Notes under the pieces: generated by a model
Told to the model about the DNA's origin: nothing
Seen by the model: the letters and a program-made list of their open reading frames with translations, nothing else
The model's database searches: none
Position numbers and translations under genes: made by a program
Assembly (NCBI GenBank): GCA_937894805.1
Contig: CALAYR010000121.1
Span: 1-13,851 of the forward strand
DNA from: an uncultured Acidimicrobiaceae bacterium
Lineage (GTDB): Bacteria > Actinomycetota > Acidimicrobiia > Acidimicrobiales > RAAP-2
Direction of reading: 5' to 3'
Length of the DNA: 13,851 bases
Part shown: one piece after another, positions 1-6,244 of the stretch
Position numbering within the stretch: position 1 is the first letter of the stretch
Layout of the letters: each line of letters opens with the position of its first letter

Positions 1-226
1 CCATACCTAGCTCAGCCACAATCGCCGCAACTGCGATTGGGTGAGTGACGTAGGGTTCCCCCGTGCGCCGAAGTTGGCCCTTATGGGCCTGTATGGCGAG
101 CGCACACGCCCGTTCAATCATCAAGGTGTCAGCCCCTGGGAACCGGGCGAGATATGTGTCCAGAACCGGTTCGAGCAGGGGCGCCAAAACCTCACCTTGC
201 AGTGGGTTTTGGGCGACGCTGACCAT
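1..226 (-). CDS. relA: Bifunctional (p)ppGpp synthetase/hydrolase RelA/Rel, N-terminal fragment (runs off the left edge)
   Basis: This is the first 75 codons of a RelA/SpoT-family enzyme, which makes and degrades the stringent-response alarmone (p)ppGpp in the cytoplasm. The translation begins MVSVAQNPLQ. Residues 46-74 carry the family signature of the HD hydrolase domain entry, AHKGQLRRTGEPYVTHPIAV followed by an AELG segment; His62 matches the first metal-ligand histidine of that domain. The rest of the hydrolase, synthetase, TGS and ACT domains lies outside the window. The ATG at 226 is the only sensible start, because an in-frame TAG sits three codons upstream. The gene follows secF by 20 bases, so it is probably co-transcribed. 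In mycobacteria an apt gene usually lies between secF and relA; here there is none. Family assignment is firm. That it is bifunctional is inferred from actinobacterial precedent. Confidence 0.9.
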   Translation of the reverse strand, partial: MVSVAQNPLQGEVLAPLLEPVLDTYLARFPGADTLMIERACALAIQAHKGQLRRTGEPYVTHPIAVAAIVAELGM

Positions 227-246
227 GAAATCAGCCTACCGGTCGA

Positions 247-1371
247 TTATCGACGTTTTTGCTTGCGAGCCTTGGCGGTGATGGTCGCTTTAGAGGACGA
301 TGGCCCTTGCGACGATCCTCCCCCGCCAGCCAGCACTGCTGCGGACTGCGCAGACATCACGGTTCGGGCACCCTTGGCTTCTAAACGATTGCGCAGATCA
401 ATCATCCGCGGTTCGCGCTCCTTGAGCAGAGCAAGAAGTGGTGAAGCGATGAAGAGCGAAGAATAGGCACCAGCCATGAGACCAACAAAGAGCGCAAGAC
501 CGTATTCGCGAAGCGTGGTAGCACCAAGAAGTTCCGCACCGACGAAGAGCACCGATAGAACTGGGAGAATCGCCACTAACGACGTGTTGATTGATCGAGC
601 CAACGTTTGGTTCATAGACAGGTTGATCATGTCCGAGTAGCTCATTGAGCCATTGTTCAAAATGCCCTTGGTGTTGTCGCGGACTCGGTCGAAGACCACC
701 ACGGTGTCGTACAGGGAATACCCGAGAATGGTCAAGAGGGCGATCACGGTGTCAGGGGTCACCTGAAAGCCAAAAATCGAATAAATACCCATGGTGATGA
801 GCAAATCGTGAACCATTGCCACAAAGGCCGATATTGCCATCTTGGGCTCGAATCGACCACTGATATAGATGACTACCGCAATGAAGAACACGACCAGAGC
901 AATGAGGGCGCGATTCGTTACCGCGCCACCCCATGTGGGCCCCACCGTCGAGATCGATACCTGATCGGCGGACTTATGGGCAATCTTGGCCAATGCGTCG
1001 CCGACTGCGTTTTCAACTTTCGTCAACTCGGCTCCGGTCAATGCGTTGAGATCGGCCTCAACGTGAACTGTAGAACCGCCCAGAATGAACACTGTTGGCT
1101 GACTGGCGCCTGCGGCCTCCACAGCCTTAGTCACTTCATCAGTCGTCGTGCCGGTCGCAATCACTTCCCATGCAGTGCCACCCTTGAAATCAATTCCAAG
1201 GTTCAGGCCGCGAAGTCCGATCGAACTAATCCCCGCAAGAATGATTACCGCTGAAATCACAAAATAAATCTTGGTCCGCGATATGAAATTGATAGTTGTG
1301 AGACCGCGGTAAATACGAACAAAAACGCTCGCGGACTTCTCGCTGGGACTCAACTCTTCACTATTAGACAT
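247..1371 (-). CDS. secF: Sec translocon accessory subunit SecF
   Basis: SecF forms with SecD a membrane complex that uses the proton motive force to help pull preproteins through SecYEG. The 374-residue product shows the family layout. TM1 spans about residues 35-53 and is followed by the signature NLGIDFKGG (58-65). A periplasmic domain then ends at GPTWGG (144-149), and five clustered membrane segments run from about 155 to 325. Conserved residues in the fourth segment include Asp222 and Asp228 in YDTVVVFDRVRDN. The C-terminus is a Gly/Ser-rich linker with a strongly basic tail (KARKQKRR), presumably cytoplasmic. The ATG at 1371 lies inside the end of secD (8-base overlap), implying translational coupling. 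relA starts 20 bases downstream. Length is ordinary for actinobacteria. Confidence 0.96.
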   Translation of the reverse strand: MSNSEELSPSEKSASVFVRIYRGLTTINFISRTKIYFVISAVIILAGISSIGLRGLNLGIDFKGGTAWEVIATGTTTDEVTKAVEAAGASQPTVFILGGSTVHVEADLNALTGAELTKVENAVGDALAKIAHKSADQVSISTVGPTWGGAVTNRALIALVVFFIAVVIYISGRFEPKMAISAFVAMVHDLLITMGIYSIFGFQVTPDTVIALLTILGYSLYDTVVVFDRVRDNTKGILNNGSMSYSDMINLSMNQTLARSINTSLVAILPVLSVLFVGAELLGATTLREYGLALFVGLMAGAYSSLFIASPLLALLKEREPRMIDLRNRLEAKGARTVMSAQSAAVLAGGGGSSQGPSSSKATITAKARKQKRR

Positions 1372-2884
1372 GCTTCACCTCGGCGCCAATTCCAGCAGCC
1401 ATCGAGAAATTTGAGGACGATTCCGAGTTGCGTCGACCGAGAAGGGTAACCAGGGGTCGAGTGAAGTACCAGGTCACGATGATGTCGAGCAATGTCGAGA
1501 GACCCAGGAAGAAGGCAAACCCTCGGACGGCACCCACGGCGATCAGGTAAAGGAGGCCGGCAGCCAAAAGGCTAACGAGGTCAGCCGCAAGGACCGTACG
1601 CCACGCTGACTTAAATCCACGATCGACCGAACTGCGCATGGTGCGACCAGCACGAGTCTCATCCTTAAGTCGTTCGAAGTAAACGATGAAACTATCGACG
1701 GTAATACCGATCGAAACAATCAGACCCGTGACGCCCGCAAGGTCGAAACTGGGAGCCAATGCCGTCTTCCCCAACGCCGAAATGATGGCGAAAAGCGCTG
1801 CGGCACTAACACCAAGTCCGAGCACGATGACCAAACCCAAGGCGCGGTAGTAAATGATGGTGTACAACAAGACGACAAGCAGACCGGCAAGACCGGCACC
1901 GAGACCAGCCACCAATGCCGAGTGCCCCAAAGTAGGCGAAACGGTCTGGGTGGTGAGAGGCTCAAGTCGCACTGGAAGCGAACCAAACTGCATCGCGATA
2001 GCGAGATTCTTCGCCGAACTCTCCGTGAAAGAACCCGAAATCTGGCCCGAGCCACCAAAGGATCGTGGAGCGGTCTCGGTCGGCTGAATAATCGGTGCCG
2101 ACTGAACAACACCGTCGAGTTCGATCGCCACAAGACCGTGGAAGTTGGCGGAGGCGACCTGATCCCAGAGCGCGCTACCAGTTCCTGTCAGGTTGTAGCT
2201 AACTATCCAAGCCCCAGCTTGATCTTGCTGGGCGACCGCATTCTTGAGTGATGTACCAGTCATTTGCGCCGGACCGAGGATGTATCGCTGACTGGGATTG
2301 CCTGCTGAGGGCAAAAGCACCGCCTGATTGGCAAAGTCTGCGCCAGATGGTGTCGACGCAAAGGTGCTAAAAGCGGGATCCGGCTGAACTGGATTCATGG
2401 TGTAGCCGGCCGCCGATTGCGGGTTGGGGCTTACACCCAGATTTGAAGCAGCCATCGAGTATTGCGGTCCACACGAAGGTAGCGCGGCGCCCGTAAAGGT
2501 CTCCAATTTCGCTGCGGTGGTCGTTTCACAGAGCACGGGTCGAAAGAGCAGCTGGGCGGTCTGTCCAATGGAGGCCAAGATTTCACGAGCGTTTGTCGCT
2601 CCGGGAACGCTGACGACCACATTGGTGCCTTGCAGGTTCACCGAGGCGCCTGATACGCCAAGACCATTAACGCGATTCGAGAGAATCTGGACTACCTGCA
2701 ATAAATCTGCCTTCGATGCCTGCGTAGTTGGCTTGTAGACAACCGAAAGGCCCCCAGCCAGATCCAACCCGAGCTTTGGCGCCCAACCAAGCACCAACGT
2801 GAGCGTTAGAGATCCAAATGAAAGCAGCAGCGTGGCGCAGAGCGCAACGATGAGAGAACGCTTAGATGCGGGACCTGAAGCCAC
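1364..2884 (-). CDS. secD: Protein translocase subunit SecD
   Basis: SecD is the larger subunit of the SecDF protein-export motor. The 506-residue product has TM1 at about residues 11-33, then the signature LGLDLAGG (38-45). A long extracytoplasmic P1 region with a Pro/Ala/Ser-rich middle (about 145-185) follows. Five membrane segments run from about 322 to 482. Asp397 in TVDSFIVYFERLKDE sits where the family has the membrane aspartate implicated in proton coupling. The start is a GTG whose G is the last base of the yajC TAG stop (TAGTG, 1-base overlap), and the stop overlaps secF by 8 bases. yajC-secD-secF therefore read as one translationally coupled unit. I see no frameshift or missing block. 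The 506-residue length is within the actinobacterial range I know of. Confidence 0.96.
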   Translation of the reverse strand: MASGPASKRSLIVALCATLLLSFGSLTLTLVLGWAPKLGLDLAGGLSVVYKPTTQASKADLLQVVQILSNRVNGLGVSGASVNLQGTNVVVSVPGATNAREILASIGQTAQLLFRPVLCETTTAAKLETFTGAALPSCGPQYSMAASNLGVSPNPQSAAGYTMNPVQPDPAFSTFASTPSGADFANQAVLLPSAGNPSQRYILGPAQMTGTSLKNAVAQQDQAGAWIVSYNLTGTGSALWDQVASANFHGLVAIELDGVVQSAPIIQPTETAPRSFGGSGQISGSFTESSAKNLAIAMQFGSLPVRLEPLTTQTVSPTLGHSALVAGLGAGLAGLLVVLLYTIIYYRALGLVIVLGLGVSAAALFAIISALGKTALAPSFDLAGVTGLIVSIGITVDSFIVYFERLKDETRAGRTMRSSVDRGFKSAWRTVLAADLVSLLAAGLLYLIAVGAVRGFAFFLGLSTLLDIIVTWYFTRPLVTLLGRRNSESSSNFSMAAGIGAEVKHV

Positions 2885-3228
2885 TACTGGCCTTCTGCCT
2901 CAGTGTCAGCCTCGGGAGCGGTTTCCGCGATGGCTACTGGTGGGTTGTACTTGCCGGCGATAGCCCTCTTGATGAAAGTCAATTCCACCCCACTGCCGGT
3001 CCGCACCGAGATCTTGTCATCAACGATTGAGACGACCGTGGCGATAAGTCCGCCGATTGTTTGAATCTCGTCGCCTACTTCAAAATTGCGGCTCTGCGTC
3101 ATCTGTTCGCGGCGCTTCTTATTACGAGGGCGCATGTAGAACCAGTAGAAGGAGAAGAAGGCCGCAACCATTAGCAAGGTGACGAGCGGATTGCCTTTTT
3201 GAGTGGCTTGAGTGGCTAAAACGAGCAT
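2884..3228 (-). CDS. yajC: Preprotein translocase subunit YajC
   Basis: YajC is a small single-pass membrane protein that associates with SecDF. With the start chosen here it is 114 residues. A hydrophobic segment at about residues 14-32 ends in FYWFYMRPRNKKRREQ, the characteristic membrane exit into a basic stretch. A compact cytoplasmic domain follows with the family motif VGDEIQTIGG, and then an acidic, low-complexity tail. A longer frame opens with TTG at 3252, but the ATG at 3228 is preceded by a strong Shine-Dalgarno (GGAGG, four bases upstream), so I place the start there. The preceding ruvB gene ends 49 bases upstream. The TAG stop shares a base with the secD GTG. Its position directly before secD-secF is the usual one. 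Confidence 0.9.
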   Translation of the reverse strand: MLVLATQATQKGNPLVTLLMVAAFFSFYWFYMRPRNKKRREQMTQSRNFEVGDEIQTIGGLIATVVSIVDDKISVRTGSGVELTFIKRAIAGKYNPPVAIAETAPEADTEAEGQ

Positions 3229-3277
3229 TATGCCTCCGGTACTGAACGTCAAGACCCTAGCCGTTTAAATCCACGAT

Positions 3278-4315
3278 TTAGAGGAGGCCACCACCAAGCC
3301 GCTTTAGGCCCAAGTGCGCATATGCGGCGTCGGTGGCCACTCGGCCCCGAGGGGTGCGGGCAATCAATCCCTCGCGAATCAAAAAGGGTTCATACGCCTC
3401 TTCAATCGTGTGGGGCTCCTCCCCGACGACCTGCGCCAGAGTTACGAGACCAACTGGTCGACCATCGCCATGAGTGCAGAGATAGGTCAAAAGAGAACGG
3501 TCCACCTTGTCCAGGCCACGCAAATCAACGCCAAATGTAGTGAGCGCTCCACGTGCAATCTCATCAGTAATCACCGATGAGCCTTCAATCTGCGCCACGT
3601 CACGTACGCGGCGAAGCAGTCGGTTCGCTATGCGAGGTGTTCCGCGACTACGCCGAGCGATTTCACCTGCTCCCATCGCTTCTACTTGATAGTCGAGGAG
3701 CGCTGCGGAACGGGCCACGATAGACGCCAGTTCGCTCTCGTCGTAGAGATCTAGTCGTCCGATAAAACCGAATCTGTCTCGTAGTGGTGCTGCCACGAGA
3801 CCGGTGCGCGTTGTGGCGCCAACCAAGGTGAACGCCGGAAGTTCGAGTCGTATGGATCGCGCCGACGGACCTCGGCCCACCAACACATCCAAACGGCGAT
3901 CCTCCATAGCCGGATAGAGAACTTCCTCCACTTGCCGAGGAAGACGATGAATCTCGTCGATAAAAAGAACGTCACCCTCTTGCAAATCAGTCAGGATGGC
4001 GGCCAAGTCACCAGGTCGGGTCAAGATTGGCCCCGATGTCATTCGCAATCCTGCGCCCATCTCGCTCGCCACGATGCCGGCGAGAGATGTCTTACCTAGG
4101 CCTGGAGGTCCCGCAAAGAGCACGTGGTCAGCAACTTGATTACGTTGCTTGGCGGCCGTCAACATGATGCGAAGGTGGGCGATCAGATCTGCTTGCCCAA
4201 TGAACTCATCGATAATTCGAGGTCGAAGGTCGGCCTCTTCCCGCACTTCACTTGCGATGGGCTGTGGCTCCACCAGGCGAGGAGTGACATCGAGGGGAAT
4301 TTCGCGCCGGCTCAT
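3278..4315 (-). CDS. ruvB: Holliday junction branch migration ATPase RuvB
   Basis: RuvB is the hexameric AAA+ motor that drives branch migration of Holliday junctions with RuvA. In the 345-residue product the Walker A motif GPPGLGKT is at 69-76 (Lys75). Walker B, LFIDEIHRL, is at 117-125 (Asp120, Glu121). Sensor 1 is GATTRTG at 166-172, and PLRDRFG at 177-183 carries the arginine finger. A C-terminal winged-helix domain ends with RTPRGRVAT. Length and motifs are canonical and nothing is missing. The ATG overlaps the ruvA TGA in an ATGA arrangement (4-base overlap), so RuvA and RuvB are translationally coupled. The 49 bases after the stop contain a 15-base AT-rich palindrome but no terminator, so read-through into yajC is likely. 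Confidence 0.97.
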   Translation of the reverse strand: MSRREIPLDVTPRLVEPQPIASEVREEADLRPRIIDEFIGQADLIAHLRIMLTAAKQRNQVADHVLFAGPPGLGKTSLAGIVASEMGAGLRMTSGPILTRPGDLAAILTDLQEGDVLFIDEIHRLPRQVEEVLYPAMEDRRLDVLVGRGPSARSIRLELPAFTLVGATTRTGLVAAPLRDRFGFIGRLDLYDESELASIVARSAALLDYQVEAMGAGEIARRSRGTPRIANRLLRRVRDVAQIEGSSVITDEIARGALTTFGVDLRGLDKVDRSLLTYLCTHGDGRPVGLVTLAQVVGEEPHTIEEAYEPFLIREGLIARTPRGRVATDAAYAHLGLKRLGGGLL

Positions 4316-4890
4316 CGCGAACCCAACTGTCGAAGGGCTAAGCGTAAAGCTTGACCTTCATCGCTGGGAATCTCAATGGCCCCTAGGGCCTCTCGAATCT
4401 CTCCAACCCCGTAACCCAGTGAACGCAGTGCACTCTCTAGGTCAGCATGGGTTGGCTGTACCGGAGCATTGGCAGTCTCACGTTGGTCCAATGAGGGCAA
4501 CTTGCCGGCCAATTCGAGTACTAGCCGTGCCGCTGTCTTCTTGCCGATGCCAGGAATCGTTGCAATGGCCGTGACGTCCTCGGCGTAGATTGCCGAAATC
4601 AGATTCTGCACTGAGAATGTCGAGATTGCTCCGAGTGCTGTGCTCGGGCCAACACCCGGCGTTGAAAGCAAGAGACGGAACATCGAACGTTCATCTTCAT
4701 CAGCGAACCCAAAGAGCGTGATGGCATCCTCACGAACGCTGGTGTGGATGAAAAAGGTAGCTAGTTCCCCCGTCATCGCTTCAGCCAAGAGGCGATGAGG
4801 AACAATGACGTCGTAACCCACACCGTTGACATTGACAGTAACAACGCCATCTCGACGACTTACAACTTCACCCTGAATCCAACCAATCAC
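4312..4890 (-). CDS. ruvA: Holliday junction DNA helicase subunit RuvA
   Basis: RuvA binds the four-way junction as a tetramer and loads RuvB rings. I place the start at the GTG at 4890, giving a 192-residue protein that begins VIGWIQGEV (the first V read as Met). This matches the usual family N-terminus (M-I-G-x-x-x-G-x-V). This GTG overlaps the ruvC TGA as GTGA (4 bases). An open frame extends upstream to an ATG at 4941, but the 17 extra residues have no family counterpart and lie inside ruvC. The OB-fold N-terminal domain is followed by two helix-hairpin-helix motifs, TPGVGPSTALGAIS and IPGIGKKTAARLVLELAGKL. A linker and the small C-terminal RuvB-binding domain (LESALRSLGY onward) complete it. 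The assignment is secure; the start choice is well supported. Confidence 0.96.
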   Translation of the reverse strand: MIGWIQGEVVSRRDGVVTVNVNGVGYDVIVPHRLLAEAMTGELATFFIHTSVREDAITLFGFADEDERSMFRLLLSTPGVGPSTALGAISTFSVQNLISAIYAEDVTAIATIPGIGKKTAARLVLELAGKLPSLDQRETANAPVQPTHADLESALRSLGYGVGEIREALGAIEIPSDEGQALRLALRQLGSR

Positions 4891-5396
4891 CGTGAAACCA
4901 CTTTCATTCTCGAACTGGTTCGAAGGTTCATGAGATGGCACATCGCCAGCGCTAGCGCGTCGGCGGCATCGGGAGGCTTGGGTACTTCGGCCAATCCACA
5001 GCGCTGAGCGACCATGGCCTGAACCTGAGCCTTATCGGCATTTCCGAATCCAGTAACCGCCAGCTTGACCTCTTGAGATGTGTACTGCACCACGGGGATT
5101 CCCCGAATACCGGCGAGTGCGATGGCGATACCACTCGCCTGCGCAACCGGAATGGCAGTCTTCGCATTTCGTTGGAAAAACACCTTCTCAACCACGACGG
5201 CGTCCGGCTTTAGGTCAGCAAAGAGATCCACTAGGTCACGATGGAGATCAGTCAATCGATTCTCTACGAGATCATTGGGGTCGGTCTCGAGCACACCCGC
5301 CGCTCTCGCCTCGAACGTCTCGCTCGCCGTCAGGTCCGAGACGACAAGGCCAAAACCGCAACGGGTAAGGCCAGGGTCGATTCCGACTACGAACAT
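4887..5396 (-). CDS. ruvC: Crossover junction endodeoxyribonuclease RuvC
   Basis: RuvC is the dimeric resolvase that makes paired nicks in Holliday junctions. The 169-residue protein has the RNase H-like fold signature. Asp7 lies in VGIDPGLTRCG. Glu70 lies in VVVEKVFF. Asp143 and Asp146 in PPDAADALALAMCHL have the same DxxD spacing as the E. coli catalytic pair. All four acidic residues are present, so it should be active. It starts with ATG at 5396 and overlaps ruvA by four bases, opening the ruvC-ruvA-ruvB unit. The 41-base spacer before it has no recognisable Shine-Dalgarno but does carry a promoter-like pair only 7 bases from the ATG (separate entry). The ruvCAB genes may therefore be transcribed from their own leaderless start as well as from upstream. 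Confidence 0.97.
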   Translation of the reverse strand: MFVVGIDPGLTRCGFGLVVSDLTASETFEARAAGVLETDPNDLVENRLTDLHRDLVDLFADLKPDAVVVEKVFFQRNAKTAIPVAQASGIAIALAGIRGIPVVQYTSQEVKLAVTGFGNADKAQVQAMVAQRCGLAEVPKPPDAADALALAMCHLMNLRTSSRMKVVSR

Positions 5397-5403
5397 ATGT
5401 TCG

Positions 5404-5432
5404 ATAGTAGCCCGAAAGGGGCTCCTAGTAAA
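5404..5432 (-). promoter_or_regulatory. Candidate leaderless promoter for ruvC
   Basis: Read on the minus strand, TTTACT (5427-5432) and TACTAT (5404-5409) are separated by exactly 17 bases and resemble sigma70-type -35 (4 of 6) and -10 (TAnnnT) elements. Only seven bases separate the -10 element from the ruvC ATG, so transcription would begin at or next to the start codon. The lack of a Shine-Dalgarno before ruvC fits leaderless translation, which is common in actinobacteria. A short inverted repeat (AGCCC/GGGCT, 5409-5423) lies in the spacer. The call rests on pattern matching only. Confidence 0.35.
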
Positions 5433-5437
5433 GGAAT

Positions 5438-6187
5438 TCAGCCTTCGTACGTTGCCAAAATGGCGTCAGGGATGTCGAAATTGGCGTATACGTTCTGGAC
5501 ATCATCCAAGTCGTCGATTGCCTCCATGAGGCGGAGAATCTTCTTCGCGTCTGCCTCATCAGTGATTTCAATGAAATTCTGAGGAATCATGACGAGATCC
5601 GAGCTCAGCACCTTGACGCCGGCACCTTCTAATGCTTCTCGCACTATGGCTGTTTCAGCGGCTTCGGTGGTAATCAGGAAGTTCTCACCATTGCTCGTGA
5701 GATTCTCACCGCCGACTTCCATTGCAGTTTCCAGCAGGCTGTCTTCGTCGAGGGATCCTGGAACCTCAACGGAACCCTTGCGGTCAAACTGCCATGCGAC
5801 TGCCCCTGGTTCAGCAATCGCCCCTCCGTTTTTAGAGAACACGGCTCGTACTTCAGCGCTCGTGCGGTTTCTGTTGTCGGTGAGCGCCTCGACCAGGATT
5901 GCAATCCCATTGGGACCGTAGCCCTCGTACGTAATTGATTCGTAGCGAACGCCATCAACGTCCCCTGATGCGCGCTTGACAGCTCGCTCAATCGTGTCGA
6001 TTGGCACTGATCCGTCGCGGGCTTTTTGGAAGGCAGTTCGCAGAGCGGCATTTGCGTTGGCGTCGGGACCACCTTCGCGAACCGCTACTTCAACTTGACG
6101 AATCAGTTTGGCGAAGAGTTTTGCGCGAGCGCGGTCCTGGGCACCTTTACGGTGCTTGGTAGTGGCCCATTTTGAGTGGCCTGACAT
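5438..6187 (-). CDS. yebC: YebC/PmpR (TACO1-family) conserved protein
   Basis: The 249-residue product begins MSGHSKWATTKHRKGAQDRA, the highly conserved N-terminus of the YebC/TACO1 family. It also contains YEGYGPNGIAILVE (about 88-101) and TDNRNRTSAEVR (about 103-114), two more family blocks, and an acidic C-terminal portion. Members were annotated as transcriptional regulators. More recent work on the bacterial and mitochondrial proteins points to a role in translation, helping ribosomes through difficult sequences; which role applies here cannot be told from sequence. The location directly before ruvC is the classic neighbourhood. The ATG at 6187 has a very strong Shine-Dalgarno (AGGAGG, four bases upstream), but that site lies in one arm of an inverted repeat (see the entry at 6191-6244). 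Confidence 0.96.
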   Translation of the reverse strand: MSGHSKWATTKHRKGAQDRARAKLFAKLIRQVEVAVREGGPDANANAALRTAFQKARDGSVPIDTIERAVKRASGDVDGVRYESITYEGYGPNGIAILVEALTDNRNRTSAEVRAVFSKNGGAIAEPGAVAWQFDRKGSVEVPGSLDEDSLLETAMEVGGENLTSNGENFLITTEAAETAIVREALEGAGVKVLSSDLVMIPQNFIEITDEADAKKILRLMEAIDDLDDVQNVYANFDIPDAILATYEG

Positions 6188-6190
6188 ACA

Positions 6191-6244
6191 TCCTCCTGCG
6201 TCTCAATGCCTGCCCACTTTACAAGGGCCGGAGCGCAGGGAGGA
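6191..6244 (-). promoter_or_regulatory. Inverted repeat enclosing the yebC Shine-Dalgarno (possible RBS-hiding stem)
   Basis: In the transcript the bases immediately after the stop codon of the upstream gene read TCCTCCCTGCG (6244-6234). Those just before the yebC start read CGCAGGAGGA (6200-6191). They are complementary over 10 base pairs with one bulged C. The 33-base loop can form a small internal GCCC/GGGC helix (6225-6228 with 6212-6215). The 3' arm contains the AGGAGG ribosome binding site of yebC. A ribosome terminating at the adjacent TAG (6245-6247) would cover the 5' arm and expose the site, which would couple the two genes. The pairing is seen directly; the regulatory role is inferred. 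There is no T-run, so it is not an intrinsic terminator. Confidence 0.45.

Noticed and set aside
41..466. Open frame of 141 codons on the plus strand across the relA/secF boundary
   Set aside because: It lies opposite two well-recognised genes (relA start and secF end), has no Shine-Dalgarno, and its Arg/Pro-rich translation looks like a shadow frame.
3226..3252. TTGACG followed by CATAAT before yajC as a promoter, and the TTG at 3252 as the yajC start
   Set aside because: The gap between the two boxes is only 14 bases, too short for a sigma70 promoter. The ATG at 3228 has a GGAGG Shine-Dalgarno, so the TTG start is unnecessary.
3266..3280. Perfect 15-base palindrome TAAATC-CAC-GATTTA at the ruvB stop
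   Set aside because: AT-rich with a 3-base loop, so RNA stability would be low. A palindrome of this size can occur by chance, and nothing next to it suggests an operator or terminator.
4888..4941. Longer ruvA start at the ATG at 4941
   Set aside because: It adds 17 residues with no family match inside ruvC, whereas the GTG at 4890 gives the canonical N-terminus and the GTGA overlap.
5409..5423. AGCCC/GGGCT hairpin between yebC and ruvC as a terminator
   Set aside because: The stem is only 5 bp and is followed by ACTATCG, not a T-run. It overlaps the better-supported promoter pattern.
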